Below are positions 1 through 6,758 of a stretch of DNA of 64,000 nt, piece by piece (the stretch's first letter is position 1; each line of letters opens with the position of its first letter). Under the pieces are notes generated by a model, which ran no database searches, was not told where the DNA came from, and saw only the letters and a program-made list of their open reading frames with translations. Origin of the DNA: Streptomyces sp. A012304 (GTDB lineage: Bacteria; Actinomycetota; Actinomycetes; Streptomycetales; Streptomycetaceae); NCBI RefSeq assembly GCF_026008495.1, contig NZ_BQUN01000228.1, positions 193,492 through 257,491 on the forward strand, in the 5' to 3' direction. The position numbers and the translations under genes are program-made.

Positions 1-171
1 GGCCGGGGTGAGTTCCCCCGCGATCAGCTGCAACAGGGTCGACTTGCCGGAGCCGTTGACGCCGACGAGTCCGGTCCGGCCGGGGCCGAAGGCGACGTCG
101 AGCCCGTCGAAGACGGAGGTGCCGTCGGACCAGGCGAAGGAGAGGGAGGAACAGGTGATCGAAATAAACAA
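1..171 (-). CDS. ABC-F family ATP-binding protein, N-terminal part only
   Basis: The reverse strand encodes 57 residues that run off the window edge. They contain a Walker A motif (GLVGVNGSGKSTLLQLIAG) at about residues 34-52, preceded by the short first-strand segment typical of duplicated soluble ABC-F ATPases (CSSLSFAWSDGTSVFDGLD). ABC-F proteins act on ribosomes and many give antibiotic resistance; that is family knowledge, and only the first Walker A is visible. The proposed start is a TTG at 171 with a weak GCGAGG upstream. No ATG or GTG lies in frame nearby. The first codons include TTT and ATT, which are rare in this genome. A promoter-like sequence about 255 bp upstream implies a long 5' leader. 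Confidence 0.8.
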   Translation of the reverse strand, partial: MFISITCSSLSFAWSDGTSVFDGLDVAFGPGRTGLVGVNGSGKSTLLQLIAGELTPA

Positions 172-196
172 GCGGGCCTCGCGGTTGCGTGTGCGG

Positions 197-373
197 TCAG
201 GGGCAACGCGTGTCGAGACACCGGAAGACGGCGACCACCGGGGGAGCGGGGAGCGCGTGGGGCACGGACACCCGGGAAGACCCGGAAGGGAATCGGCCCT
301 GCTCGCAAGGACAGCTCGAACGCCGAGGTCGCACGCAGCGCACACACCTCTCGGGTGTGGCGTGGTGTCTCAT
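197..373 (-). CDS. Possible leader peptide ORF upstream of the ABC-F gene
   Basis: A 58-codon reverse-strand frame starts with ATG after a GAGG-like site and begins MRHHATPERCVRCV. It lies wholly between the promoter-like sequence at 427-455 and the TTG start of the ABC-F gene at 171. Short translated ORFs in long leaders are a known way for Streptomyces and other Gram-positives to induce ABC-F and methylase genes by ribosome-mediated attenuation. Here the role is inferred from position only. A small inverted repeat (343-348 with 354-359) falls inside the frame. It may be chance, since long open frames are common at this GC content. Confidence 0.25.
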   Translation of the reverse strand: MRHHATPERCVRCVRPRRSSCPCEQGRFPSGSSRVSVPHALPAPPVVAVFRCLDTRCP

Positions 374-426
374 GACCTCAGACGAGCAACGTCCTTCTCC
401 GATCGACGGCAGCAGAAGCGTTCTAC

Positions 427-455
427 ACCGTAGGGAGGGCCGGAAGGGCTGTCAA
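427..455 (-). promoter_or_regulatory. Sigma-HrdB-type promoter for the ABC-F leader
   Basis: On the reverse strand a perfect TTGACA (450-455) is followed after 17 bp by TACGGT (427-432). Nothing else in this 290-bp gap reads out of it, so transcription would run toward the ABC-F gene with a leader of about 250 nt. The promoter also lies just downstream of the ssgD stop codon, so the ABC-F gene can be transcribed independently of ssgD. Confidence 0.5.
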
Positions 456-459
456 CGGA

Positions 460-876
460 TTAACAGGCGTCCCGCATCAGCTCCGCGAGGTCGTGGTCGA
501 GGTCCAGCTGGAGGTGCTCCAGGCCGGTCGGCACCAGCTCGCTCGTGGCCTGGAGGAAGCGCCGGACGTCCGCCGAGTGGACATGCACGATCGCGGTGCC
601 CTCGGGGGCGTGGAACTCCAGCACCGTGCGGTCGTAGCCGTACGGGCGGACGCGGACGTCGCCCTGGCCCTCGGCGTCGTGCAGACCCGCGGCGAGCAGG
701 TCCCGGGCGAAGGTCCAGCAGACGTCCACGCCCTCCAGGGTGGCCGGTGCCGGGAAGGTCATGCGGACGGCGAAGGGATCGCGCCGGTCGTAGTGCAGCG
801 TGGCGGGGATGCTCTGCATCCGAGGCGCGGCGGCGACCAGGCGGGCCTCTACGGGCTGCTCGATGACGATGGACAA
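460..876 (-). CDS. ssgD: SsgA-like sporulation/cell-division protein (SsgD-like)
   Basis: A 138-residue protein of the SsgA/SsgB (SALP) family, found only in morphologically complex actinomycetes and involved in sporulation-linked septation and wall remodelling. Family features visible here are the N-terminal VEARLVAAAPRMQSIPATLHY strand region, the YDRRDPFAVRMTF motif, the TFARDLL motif near residue 60 and an acidic C-terminus. The length matches the family (about 135-145 aa). The start is taken as TTG at 876, preceded by GGGAG at the right distance; a longer frame back to 990 adds an unconserved Cys/Arg-rich head. The paralogue assignment (ssgD rather than another ssg gene) rests on neighbourhood similarity to the S. 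coelicolor locus recalled from memory, so family is sure and paralogue is moderate. Confidence 0.85.
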   Translation of the reverse strand: MSIVIEQPVEARLVAAAPRMQSIPATLHYDRRDPFAVRMTFPAPATLEGVDVCWTFARDLLAAGLHDAEGQGDVRVRPYGYDRTVLEFHAPEGTAIVHVHSADVRRFLQATSELVPTGLEHLQLDLDHDLAELMRDAC

Positions 877-1063
877 CGCCTTGCTCCCTTGTGACGGCGG
901 GACGAAATGCGGGCGGGTGGGGGCCGGACACTGGAAGAGACGCCGGAACCGGCCGATCCGTGCACACGAATTCCGAGTGACCTCGGTCACCGCCTTTCAT
1001 GCACGGGAGTGACTCACCTCTCCTCCCGTGCCCCGTAGGGCGGTTGGGGCGACCACGGGCATC

Positions 1064-1092
1064 TGGACGGCACCCGGGACGTGGGCTAGCTT
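1064..1092 (+). promoter_or_regulatory. Leaderless-type promoter of the secreted beta-propeller gene
   Basis: TGGACG (1064-1069), 17 bp, then TAGCTT (1087-1092). The ATG of the next gene begins only 8 bp after the -10 hexamer and no Shine-Dalgarno sequence is present, so transcription would start at or next to the start codon. Confidence 0.5.
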
Positions 1093-1100
1093 CGCCCGCC

Positions 1101-2213
1101 ATGAGGCGCTTGGGGAAGACGCGACGCACGGCAGGCACGGCTCGGGCGAGGCGCACGGGGCGCACGGCGGTCGTGGGGGCGGCCTGCGCGGCGGCGCTGG
1201 CCCTGCTGACCGCGGGCCCCGCGCAGGCGGGCACCCCTGGCCCCGGGTGGGCGGTGAAGGACACCGGCACCTCCTCCGTCCGCTTCCGCGGCCTCGCCGC
1301 CGTGGACCGCGAGACCGCCTGGGTGGCCGGCAGCCAGGGCACCGTCCTGCGCACCACCGACGGCGGGGCGAGCTGGGACGAGGTCTCCCCGCCGGGCGCC
1401 GGTGAGTTGCAGTTCCGGGACGTCGAGGCGTTCGACGCCCGGCGCGCCGTGGTGCTCGCCATCGGCGAGGGAGAGGCCTCGCGGGTGTACCGCACCGACG
1501 ACGGCGGAGCGACCTGGACGGAGTCCTTCCGCAACACCGACCCGCGGGCCTTCTACGACTGCCTGACCTTCTTCGACCGCCGCCACGGCCTGGCGATGAG
1601 CGACCCGGTGGACGGCAGGTTCCGCATCCTGTCGACCAGCGACGGCGGCCGCTCCTGGCGGGTATTGCCGAGCGCGGGCATGCCGGCCGCGCTGGAGGGC
1701 GAGGCGGGCTTCGCGGCCGGCGGCCAGTGCCTGGTCTCCGCCGGCCCCCGGGACGTCTGGCTGGCCACCGGCGGCGCCGCACGCGCGCGCGTGCTGCACT
1801 CCTCCGACCGGGGACTGACCTGGACCGCCACCGACGCCCCGGTCCCGGCGGGCGACCCCGCGCGCGGCGTCTTCGCCCTCGCCTTCCGCGACCGCGCCCA
1901 CGGACTCGCCGTCGGCGGCGACTACCGCCCCGACCAGAACTCCCCACGGGCCGCCGCCACCACCGGCGACGGCGGGCGCACCTGGCGGCCCTCCGCCACC
2001 CCGCCGCCCGCCTACCGCTCCGGCGTCGCCTGGCTGCCGCACAGCCGCACCGCCGCCCTGGCGGTCGGCCCCACCGGCACCGACCTGACCACCGACGCCG
2101 GCCGCACCTGGCGCACCATCGACACCGGCTCGTACGACACCGTCGACTGCACGCCCGACCTCGGGTGCTGGGCGGCCGGCGAACAGGGGCGGGTGGCACG
2201 CCTGGAGAGCTGA
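1101..2213 (+). CDS. Secreted Ycf48/BNR-type beta-propeller protein
   Basis: A 370-residue protein with a Sec signal peptide: an Arg-rich n-region, a hydrophobic core (VVGAACAAALALLTA) and an AQA-like cleavage site near residue 35. The mature part has at least five repeats of the form TTDGG.SW (for example RTTDGGASWDEV, RTDDGGATWTES, STSDGGRSWRVL, SSDRGLTWTA, TTGDGGRTWRPS), the Asp-box signature of BNR/sialidase and Ycf48-like propellers. In other bacteria such proteins are often annotated oxidoreductases, but no redox motif is visible, so an extracytoplasmic binding or assembly role is a safer guess. ATG at 1101 is chosen because it precedes the signal peptide and sits 8 bp after a -10 box. 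Two Cys pairs could form disulfides. Confidence 0.8.
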   Translation: MRRLGKTRRTAGTARARRTGRTAVVGAACAAALALLTAGPAQAGTPGPGWAVKDTGTSSVRFRGLAAVDRETAWVAGSQGTVLRTTDGGASWDEVSPPGAGELQFRDVEAFDARRAVVLAIGEGEASRVYRTDDGGATWTESFRNTDPRAFYDCLTFFDRRHGLAMSDPVDGRFRILSTSDGGRSWRVLPSAGMPAALEGEAGFAAGGQCLVSAGPRDVWLATGGAARARVLHSSDRGLTWTATDAPVPAGDPARGVFALAFRDRAHGLAVGGDYRPDQNSPRAAATTGDGGRTWRPSATPPPAYRSGVAWLPHSRTAALAVGPTGTDLTTDAGRTWRTIDTGSYDTVDCTPDLGCWAAGEQGRVARLES

Positions 2214-2262
2214 GCCGTTTCGGGGTACCCGAGGGGTGCGGACACGAAAGGAGTGAGCGCAC

Positions 2263-2589
2263 ATGCCACGCGGTTCCAGCCCCAAGCGGGAGCGCCAGTA
2301 CGAGCACATCAAGAAGAGCGCGCAGGACCGGGGGGAGAGCACCGAGCGGGCGAAGGAGATCGCCGCCCGGACGGTCAACAAGGAACGCGCCCGGTCCGGT
2401 GAGTCGAAGACCGCGAGCCGCACCTCCACGCAGGACATGTCGTCCGGCAAGCGGGGCGGCCAGCGGTCCGGCAAGGGCTCGCAGGGTCCCACGTACGACC
2501 AGCTGTACGAGGAGGCCAAGCGCCGCAACATCCACGGCCGTTCGGACATGAACAAGAGCCAGCTGCAGCGGGCCCTCGGCAAGGACTGA
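2263..2589 (+). CDS. Small basic protein with C-terminal Rho-N/SAP-like domain ('plasmid stabilization' family)
   Basis: 108 residues, very rich in Lys, Arg, Ser and Glu. The N-terminal half (PRGSSPKRERQYEHIKKS, then EIAARTVNKERARSGE) is the conserved core of a widespread family called plasmid-stabilization protein or DUF7218 in actinomycetes. The last 35 residues (YDQLYEEAKRRNIHGRSDM, then NKSQLQRALGK) match a Rho N-terminal/SAP-like helix-extended-loop-helix that binds nucleic acid in related proteins. The start ATG has GAAAGGAG about 9 bp upstream. It stands alone between a secreted protein and endonuclease V. Function unknown; a nucleoid- or RNA-associated role is inference. Confidence 0.75.
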   Translation: MPRGSSPKRERQYEHIKKSAQDRGESTERAKEIAARTVNKERARSGESKTASRTSTQDMSSGKRGGQRSGKGSQGPTYDQLYEEAKRRNIHGRSDMNKSQLQRALGKD

Positions 2590-2651
2590 CCCGAACCGCC
2601 GCCTGACGGGATCGCGGGCCGCCACGCGGGAGCCGTACGCTCGTCCTCACC

Positions 2652-3347
2652 ATGACGACCGTAAGTGTTCCCGCGGGCTGGCCCGCGACCGAGGAAGAGG
2701 CCCGCGCCGTCCAGGACGAGCTGCGGGCGCGGGTGGTGCTCGACGAACCGGGCCCGCCGCCCGGCACCGGACGGGTGACGGGAGTCGACGTCGCCTACGA
2801 CGACGAGCGGGACGTCGTCGCGGCCGCCGCCGTCGTGCTGGACGCGGCGAGCCTCGACGTCGTCGCCGAGGCCACCGCCGTCGGGCGGATCTCCTTCCCG
2901 TACGTGCCCGGCCTGCTCGCCTTCCGCGAGATCCCCACCGTGCTCGCCGCCCTCGAGGCGCTGCCCTGCCCGCCCGGCCTGGTGGTCTGCGACGGCTACG
3001 GCCTGGCCCACCCCCGCCGCTTCGGCCTCGCCAGCCACCTCGGCGTCCTCACCGGCCTGCCCACGATCGGCGTCGCCAAGAACCCCTTCACCTTCACCTA
3101 CGACGACCCGCCCGCCCCGCGCGGATCCGCCTCCCCCCTGCTGGCGGGCGACGACGAGGTCGGCCGGGCCCTGCGCACCCGGGCCGGCGTCAAGCCGGTC
3201 TTCGTGTCGGTCGGCCACCGGGTGACCCTGGACAACGCCTGCGCCCACACCCTCGCCCTGACCCCCGAGTTCCGCCTGCCGGAGTCGACCCGGCGGGCGG
3301 ACGCGCTGTGCCGGCGCGCGCTCCAGGAGGCGAGGAGCCGTCACTGA
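2652..3347 (+). CDS. nfi: Endonuclease V (deoxyinosine 3'-endonuclease)
   Basis: 231 residues, the usual length of bacterial EndoV, which nicks DNA one phosphodiester 3' of deoxyinosine and acts in repair of deaminated bases. Visible motifs are the first catalytic Asp in VTGVDVAYDDERD, the FPYVPGLLAFREIPTV wedge region, the VCDGYGLAHPRRFGLASHLG active-site block with the second Asp, and VAKNPF. The RNase H-like fold residues are all present, so it should be active. ATG at 2652 has no clear ribosome binding site, but TACGCT lies 10 bp upstream, consistent with a leaderless transcript. Confidence 0.93.
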   Translation: MTTVSVPAGWPATEEEARAVQDELRARVVLDEPGPPPGTGRVTGVDVAYDDERDVVAAAAVVLDAASLDVVAEATAVGRISFPYVPGLLAFREIPTVLAALEALPCPPGLVVCDGYGLAHPRRFGLASHLGVLTGLPTIGVAKNPFTFTYDDPPAPRGSASPLLAGDDEVGRALRTRAGVKPVFVSVGHRVTLDNACAHTLALTPEFRLPESTRRADALCRRALQEARSRH

Positions 3348-3391
3348 CCCGCCCCGGTACGGCGGGACGCGCCCGGCCGGCCCGCCGGATC

Positions 3392-3471
3392 CCGGGTCGA
3401 CGCCCCCTCGCCGGCGGCGCCTTCCACGACTGGAAACCGGGTCGACGCCCCTCGCCGGCGGCGCCCTCCAC
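3392..3471 (+). repeat. Imperfect 35-bp direct repeat downstream of nfi
   Basis: A unit starting CCGGGTCGACGCC and ending GGCGGCGCCYTCCAC occurs at 3392-3427 and 3437-3471, with a one-base length difference and a single substitution, at a 45-bp period. The intervening 9 bp are unique. It fills most of the non-coding gap between nfi and the small membrane protein at 3557. Each unit contains a GC-rich self-complementary core and may act as a terminator, but no clean U-tract hairpin is seen. Confidence 0.7.
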
Positions 3472-3556
3472 GGCGCACCGCACGCGGCCTCTGAGTACGG
3501 CGTCTGAGTATCTGTACGGATGTCACGGCCCGCGACGGCCCGGCAGGCTGACCCGC

Positions 3557-3703
3557 ATGACGACGCACCGTTCCCCCAAGCCCCTCGCCGACCCCGACCG
3601 GCCCGTGGAGCGCGCCGTGAACGCCGCGCTGGTCCTCGCCGTCCTCGCGGGGCTGGGCTGGATCGTCGGGATGATCTACACCCTGGTCGAGTGGCCGATC
3701 TGA
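3557..3703 (+). CDS. Small single-pass membrane protein
   Basis: 48 residues: a polar N-terminus (TTHRSPKPLADPDRPVERA) followed by one hydrophobic helix (ALVLAVLAGLGWIVGMIYTLV, about residues 25-45) and a short end. Codon use is typical of the genome, with strong third-position GC. Similar short proteins next to nfi are known in streptomycetes, but no function is known to me. The ATG at 3557 lacks a strong Shine-Dalgarno. The frame extends further upstream but that part is unlike protein. Confidence 0.55.
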   Translation: MTTHRSPKPLADPDRPVERAVNAALVLAVLAGLGWIVGMIYTLVEWPI

Positions 3704-3749
3704 GACCGCGCCGCCCGAGGGGCCGGTCCAAGGTGCGGTGGGGGAGCGG

Positions 3750-4928
3750 TCAGCGGCTCGCGGCGACCCGGAAGCGGATGCCCGCCGCGCGCAGCCGCTC
3801 GGTCAGCGCGTCGCCCATCGCCACCGCCGTGGTGACCTGGCCGGCCGTCTGCGGAAGGTCGTCGAAGACCAGGGCCAGCGCCGCCTCGGCGAACATCTTC
3901 GCCGTCTCGTCGTAGCCCGGGTCGCCGCCCGAGACCTCCGTGCACACCCGCCGGCCGCCGCCCTCGCCCACGAACCGGACGGAGAACCAGCTCCGCGCCC
4001 GCTTCTCGGCGCTCGGCCCGTCCCCGGGCTTCAGCCGGTCCGACAGCCAGCGCCGGGCCGGCGGCAGCTGTGCCGCCGCGGCCAGCGCCCCGACGGCCGC
4101 GACCCCGCCCACGGCGACGGGCAGTCGCCGTACGGCCGCGTAATGGCGGTAGCGGAAGTCGGGGCCGTAGCGCTCCAGCGCCTTCGCGGAGCGGCGCACG
4201 ATCTGCGGGTCGATCGTCGGCAGCGGCAGCGCCCAGGCCCCGACCTCCGGGGCGAACCGGGGAGCGCCCAGGGGCGCCGCGGCCCGTCGGCCCATCAGGC
4301 GCGGCTCGTGCCGGTGCCGCTCGCGCGCGGCGGCCGCCATCTGCCGGCCGCGCGCGAACTGTCCCAGCGCGGAGGCGAAGGTGCCGCCCGAGAAGGTGGC
4401 GTCGGCGGTCACGAAACCGTCGACGGTCAGCGGCACGCCCTCCGGCAGCTGCCGGACGGTGAAGTACACGCCGAGGTCGTGCGGGACGGAGTCGAAGCCG
4501 CAGGCGTGCAGCAGGCGTGCACCCGTCTCCCGCGCGCGGGCGTCGTGCCGTACATAGGTCAGGTCCACGAACTCCGGCTCGCCGGTGAGGTCGAGGTAGT
4601 CGGTACCGGTGTCCGCGCAGGCGGCCACCAGTTCCGCCCCGTACGCCACATAGGGGCCGACCGTCGTCGCGACCACGCGCGCATGCTCGGCGAGGGCCCG
4701 CAGTGAGGCCGGGTCCGAGACATCCGCCCGCAGTACGCCGGGCCGCGCGCCGCCGGGCAGCCGGTCGCGCAGCCGCCGCAGCCCGGTCTCGTCGCGGCCG
4801 GCGATCGCCCAGCGCAGCTCCTCGGGCGCGTGCGCGGCGAGGTACTCCGCGGTGAGCGTCCCGACGAAGCCGGTGGCTCCGAAGAGCACGATGTCGTACG
4901 GACGGTCCGTCCTTTTCAGCCTGCTCAT
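3750..4928 (-). CDS. Saccharopine-dehydrogenase-like NAD(P) oxidoreductase (trans-acting enoyl reductase family)
   Basis: 392 residues. The N-terminus DIVLFGATGFVGTLTAEYLA is a Rossmann GxxGxxG dinucleotide site, followed by the conserved segments YVAYGAELVAACADTGTDYLDLTGEPEF and HACGFDSVPHDLGVY. This is the family of the mycobacterial trans-acting enoyl reductase Rv2953 and human SCCPDH-like proteins, which act on lipid-type substrates. The substrate here is unknown. It is a monocistronic gene convergent with the small membrane protein at 3557. The ATG at 4928 directly precedes the nucleotide-binding strand. No partner PKS gene is nearby, so a phthiocerol-type role is not supported. Confidence 0.85.
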   Translation of the reverse strand: MSRLKRTDRPYDIVLFGATGFVGTLTAEYLAAHAPEELRWAIAGRDETGLRRLRDRLPGGARPGVLRADVSDPASLRALAEHARVVATTVGPYVAYGAELVAACADTGTDYLDLTGEPEFVDLTYVRHDARARETGARLLHACGFDSVPHDLGVYFTVRQLPEGVPLTVDGFVTADATFSGGTFASALGQFARGRQMAAAARERHRHEPRLMGRRAAAPLGAPRFAPEVGAWALPLPTIDPQIVRRSAKALERYGPDFRYRHYAAVRRLPVAVGGVAAVGALAAAAQLPPARRWLSDRLKPGDGPSAEKRARSWFSVRFVGEGGGRRVCTEVSGGDPGYDETAKMFAEAALALVFDDLPQTAGQVTTAVAMGDALTERLRAAGIRFRVAASR

Positions 4929-5019
4929 GACACCCCTTGGTCGTGCAGCCCGCGCCGCTGTCGGTGGCTGAGGCTAGCGTGAGGAGTACGGAGCCCGACG
5001 ACGAGCCCGGAGGCAGCAG

Positions 5020-5400
5020 GTGGCCGTGGACAGGAACGCCCTGAGAAAATGGGGGAAGGTGCGCGCGTTCGCACTCGGTCTGCCGGGCGCGACCGAGGAG
5101 TTCCCCTGGGGCGAGACGGTCGCCAAGGTCAACAAGAAGGTGTTCGTCTTCCTCGGCGTCGACGACGGCAGCTATCCGCTCGGTGTCACCGTCAAGCTCC
5201 GGGACGACACCGCCCACGCCCACGCGCTGGCCTCCCCGGGCGCCGAGCCCGCCGGGTACGGCCTCGGCAAGTCGGGCTGGGTGAGCGTCCCGCTGGAGCG
5301 CGAGGGCGCACCCGCGGCCGAGCTGCTGTGCGACTGGGTGGAGGAGAGCTACCGCACCATCGCACCCAAACGGCTCATAGCGGAGCTGGACGCCCGATGA
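5020..5400 (+). CDS. MmcQ/YjbR family protein
   Basis: 126 residues. The family signature is clear: LRKWGKVRAFALGLPGATEEFPWGE near the start, VNKKVFVFLG, TVKLRDD, GLGKSGWVSVPLE and a WVEESYRTIAPKRLIAEL end. The fold is a DNA-binding-like CyaY-related alpha/beta domain, with no firm biochemical role in bacteria. The start is GTG at 5020 after GGAGGCAGCAG. It lies divergent from the reductase gene at 4928, with a 91-bp shared upstream region that contains TAGCGT. Confidence 0.85.
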   Translation: MAVDRNALRKWGKVRAFALGLPGATEEFPWGETVAKVNKKVFVFLGVDDGSYPLGVTVKLRDDTAHAHALASPGAEPAGYGLGKSGWVSVPLEREGAPAAELLCDWVEESYRTIAPKRLIAELDAR

Positions 5401-5410
5401 CGGCGGCCCC

Positions 5411-5482
5411 CTGACAGGACTGACAGGCCTGGCAGGGCTGACATGACTGAAAGGACCGACAGGACCGCAAGGACTGGCCAAG
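5411..5482 (+). repeat. 9-bp minisatellite (eight degenerate units)
   Basis: Eight consecutive 9-bp units of the form CTGACAGGA (variants CTGACAGGC, CTGGCAGGG, CTGACATGA, CTGAAAGGA, CCGACAGGA, CCGCAAGGA, CTGGCCAAG) start 10 bp after the YjbR stop codon. The unit is a multiple of three but no real frame runs through it. Drift increases toward the right. It sits between two genes, upstream of the beta-oxidation operon promoter. Confidence 0.85.
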
Positions 5483-5533
5483 CGCTTGCTCGCCCACGTC
5501 TTGTTCACCGGGACGGGTTCCTAGCATCATTGG

Positions 5534-5554
5534 TGTTACATCGGTTGTGTCACA
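5534..5554. promoter_or_regulatory. Possible MerR-type operator upstream of the beta-oxidation operon
   Basis: TGTTACA (5534-5540), 5 bp, then TGTGTCA (5546-5552), an imperfect inverted repeat that also contains TGTCACA (5548-5554). It ends about 13 bp before the CoA-transferase ATG. The same TGTNNCA half-site occurs in front of the MerR gene (10926-10946). A link between the two is inference. Confidence 0.3.
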
Positions 5555-5567
5555 GCAAGGGGGCTGG

Positions 5568-6758
5568 ATGACAACGGCAGGCACGGCAGGTGCCACGGGC
5601 ACGCCCGGTCACGGCCCGCTCGCCGGTGTGCGCGTGGTCGAACTCGCCGGCATCGGACCGGGCCCCTTCGCGGCCATGCTCCTCGCCGACCTCGGCGCCG
5701 ACGTCGTACGCGTCGACCGTCCCGGCGGCCCCTCCCTCGCCATCGACCCGGCCCACGACATCACCAACCGCAACAAGCGCTCGGTGATCGTCGACCTCAA
5801 GGCACCGGACGGCCCCGCGCGCGTGCTCGACCTCGCCGCCCGCGCCGACGTGCTGATCGAGGGAAACCGCCCGGGCGTCGCCGAACGCCTCGGCGTCGGC
5901 CCCGAGGACTGCCACGCCCGCAACCCCCGGCTCGTCTACGGCCGTATGACCGGCTGGGGCCAGGACGGTCCCCTCGCGGCCCGGGCCGGCCACGACATCG
6001 CCTACATCGCGCTCACCGGCACCCTCGGCCTGATCGGCGCCCCCGGCACGCCACCGCCCGCCCCCGCCAACCTGCTCGGCGACTACGCGGGCGGCTCCCT
6101 CTACCTCGTCGTCGGCGTCCTCGCCGCCCTCCACCACGCGCGCGCCACCGGCACCGGCCAGGTCGTCGACGCCGCCATCGTCGACGGCACCGCCCACCTC
6201 TCCGCCATGCTCCACGGCATGCTCGCCGCCGGAGGCTGGCAGGACCGCCGCGCCGCCAACCTCCTCGACGGCGGCTGCCCCTACTACGGCACCTACGAGA
6301 CCGCCGACGGCGGACACATGGCCGTCGGCGCGCTGGAGCCGCAGTTCTACGACGAGTTCGTGCGGCTGCTGGGCGTGGAGGAGTTCGCCGGCGCCCGCAA
6401 GGACCCGGCCCGCTGGGGCGAGCTGCGCGAGGCCGTGGCCGCCCGCTTCAAGTCCCGCACCCGCGCCGAGTGGACGGCCGTCTTCGAGGGCACCGACGCG
6501 TGCGTGGCGCCCGTGCTGTCGCTGCGCGAGGCCCCGCACCACCCGCACCTGGCGGCCCGCGCCACCTTCACCGACCACGGCGGCATCACGCAGCCCGCCC
6601 CCGCACCCCGCTTCTCCGCGACCCCCACCGCCGTCCGGGGCGCTCCCGCCCGGCCCGGTGCCGACACGGCGGAGGTGGCACGCGACTGGGACGTGCCCCG
6701 CCTCGTCCGCCCCCGAGACCCTCAGCAGCCCGACCCTCACCGAAAGGCCTCCCCGTGA
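5568..6758 (+). CDS. CaiB/BaiF-type CoA transferase (alpha-methylacyl-CoA racemase-like)
   Basis: 396 residues, family III CoA-transferase fold. GPLAGVRVVELAGIGPGPFAAMLLADLGADVVRVD is the canonical N-terminus; the catalytic Asp of this family is in ARAGHDIAYIALTG; DGTAHLSAMLHGMLAAGGW and LDGGCPYYGTY follow. The last two patterns are typical of alpha-methylacyl-CoA racemase, which epimerises 2-methyl-branched acyl-CoAs so beta-oxidation can proceed. Gram-positive iso/anteiso acids and branched metabolites would be substrates. ATG at 5568 is chosen because AAGGGGG lies 5-10 bp upstream; a GTG at 5547 is possible. First gene of a three-gene operon, overlapping the thiolase start by GTGA. Confidence 0.88.
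   Translation: MTTAGTAGATGTPGHGPLAGVRVVELAGIGPGPFAAMLLADLGADVVRVDRPGGPSLAIDPAHDITNRNKRSVIVDLKAPDGPARVLDLAARADVLIEGNRPGVAERLGVGPEDCHARNPRLVYGRMTGWGQDGPLAARAGHDIAYIALTGTLGLIGAPGTPPPAPANLLGDYAGGSLYLVVGVLAALHHARATGTGQVVDAAIVDGTAHLSAMLHGMLAAGGWQDRRAANLLDGGCPYYGTYETADGGHMAVGALEPQFYDEFVRLLGVEEFAGARKDPARWGELREAVAARFKSRTRAEWTAVFEGTDACVAPVLSLREAPHHPHLAARATFTDHGGITQPAPAPRFSATPTAVRGAPARPGADTAEVARDWDVPRLVRPRDPQQPDPHRKASP

Noticed and set aside
997..2625. Long open frame on the reverse strand opposite the beta-propeller gene
   Set aside because: Its sequence is Arg/Gly/Pro-rich, typical of antisense shadows of high-GC genes; the forward frame has signal peptide and repeats.
3750..4928. Lysine-pathway saccharopine dehydrogenase
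   Set aside because: The N-terminal and central motifs match the trans-acting enoyl-reductase/SCCPDH-like branch, not the lysine enzymes, and no lysine genes are nearby.
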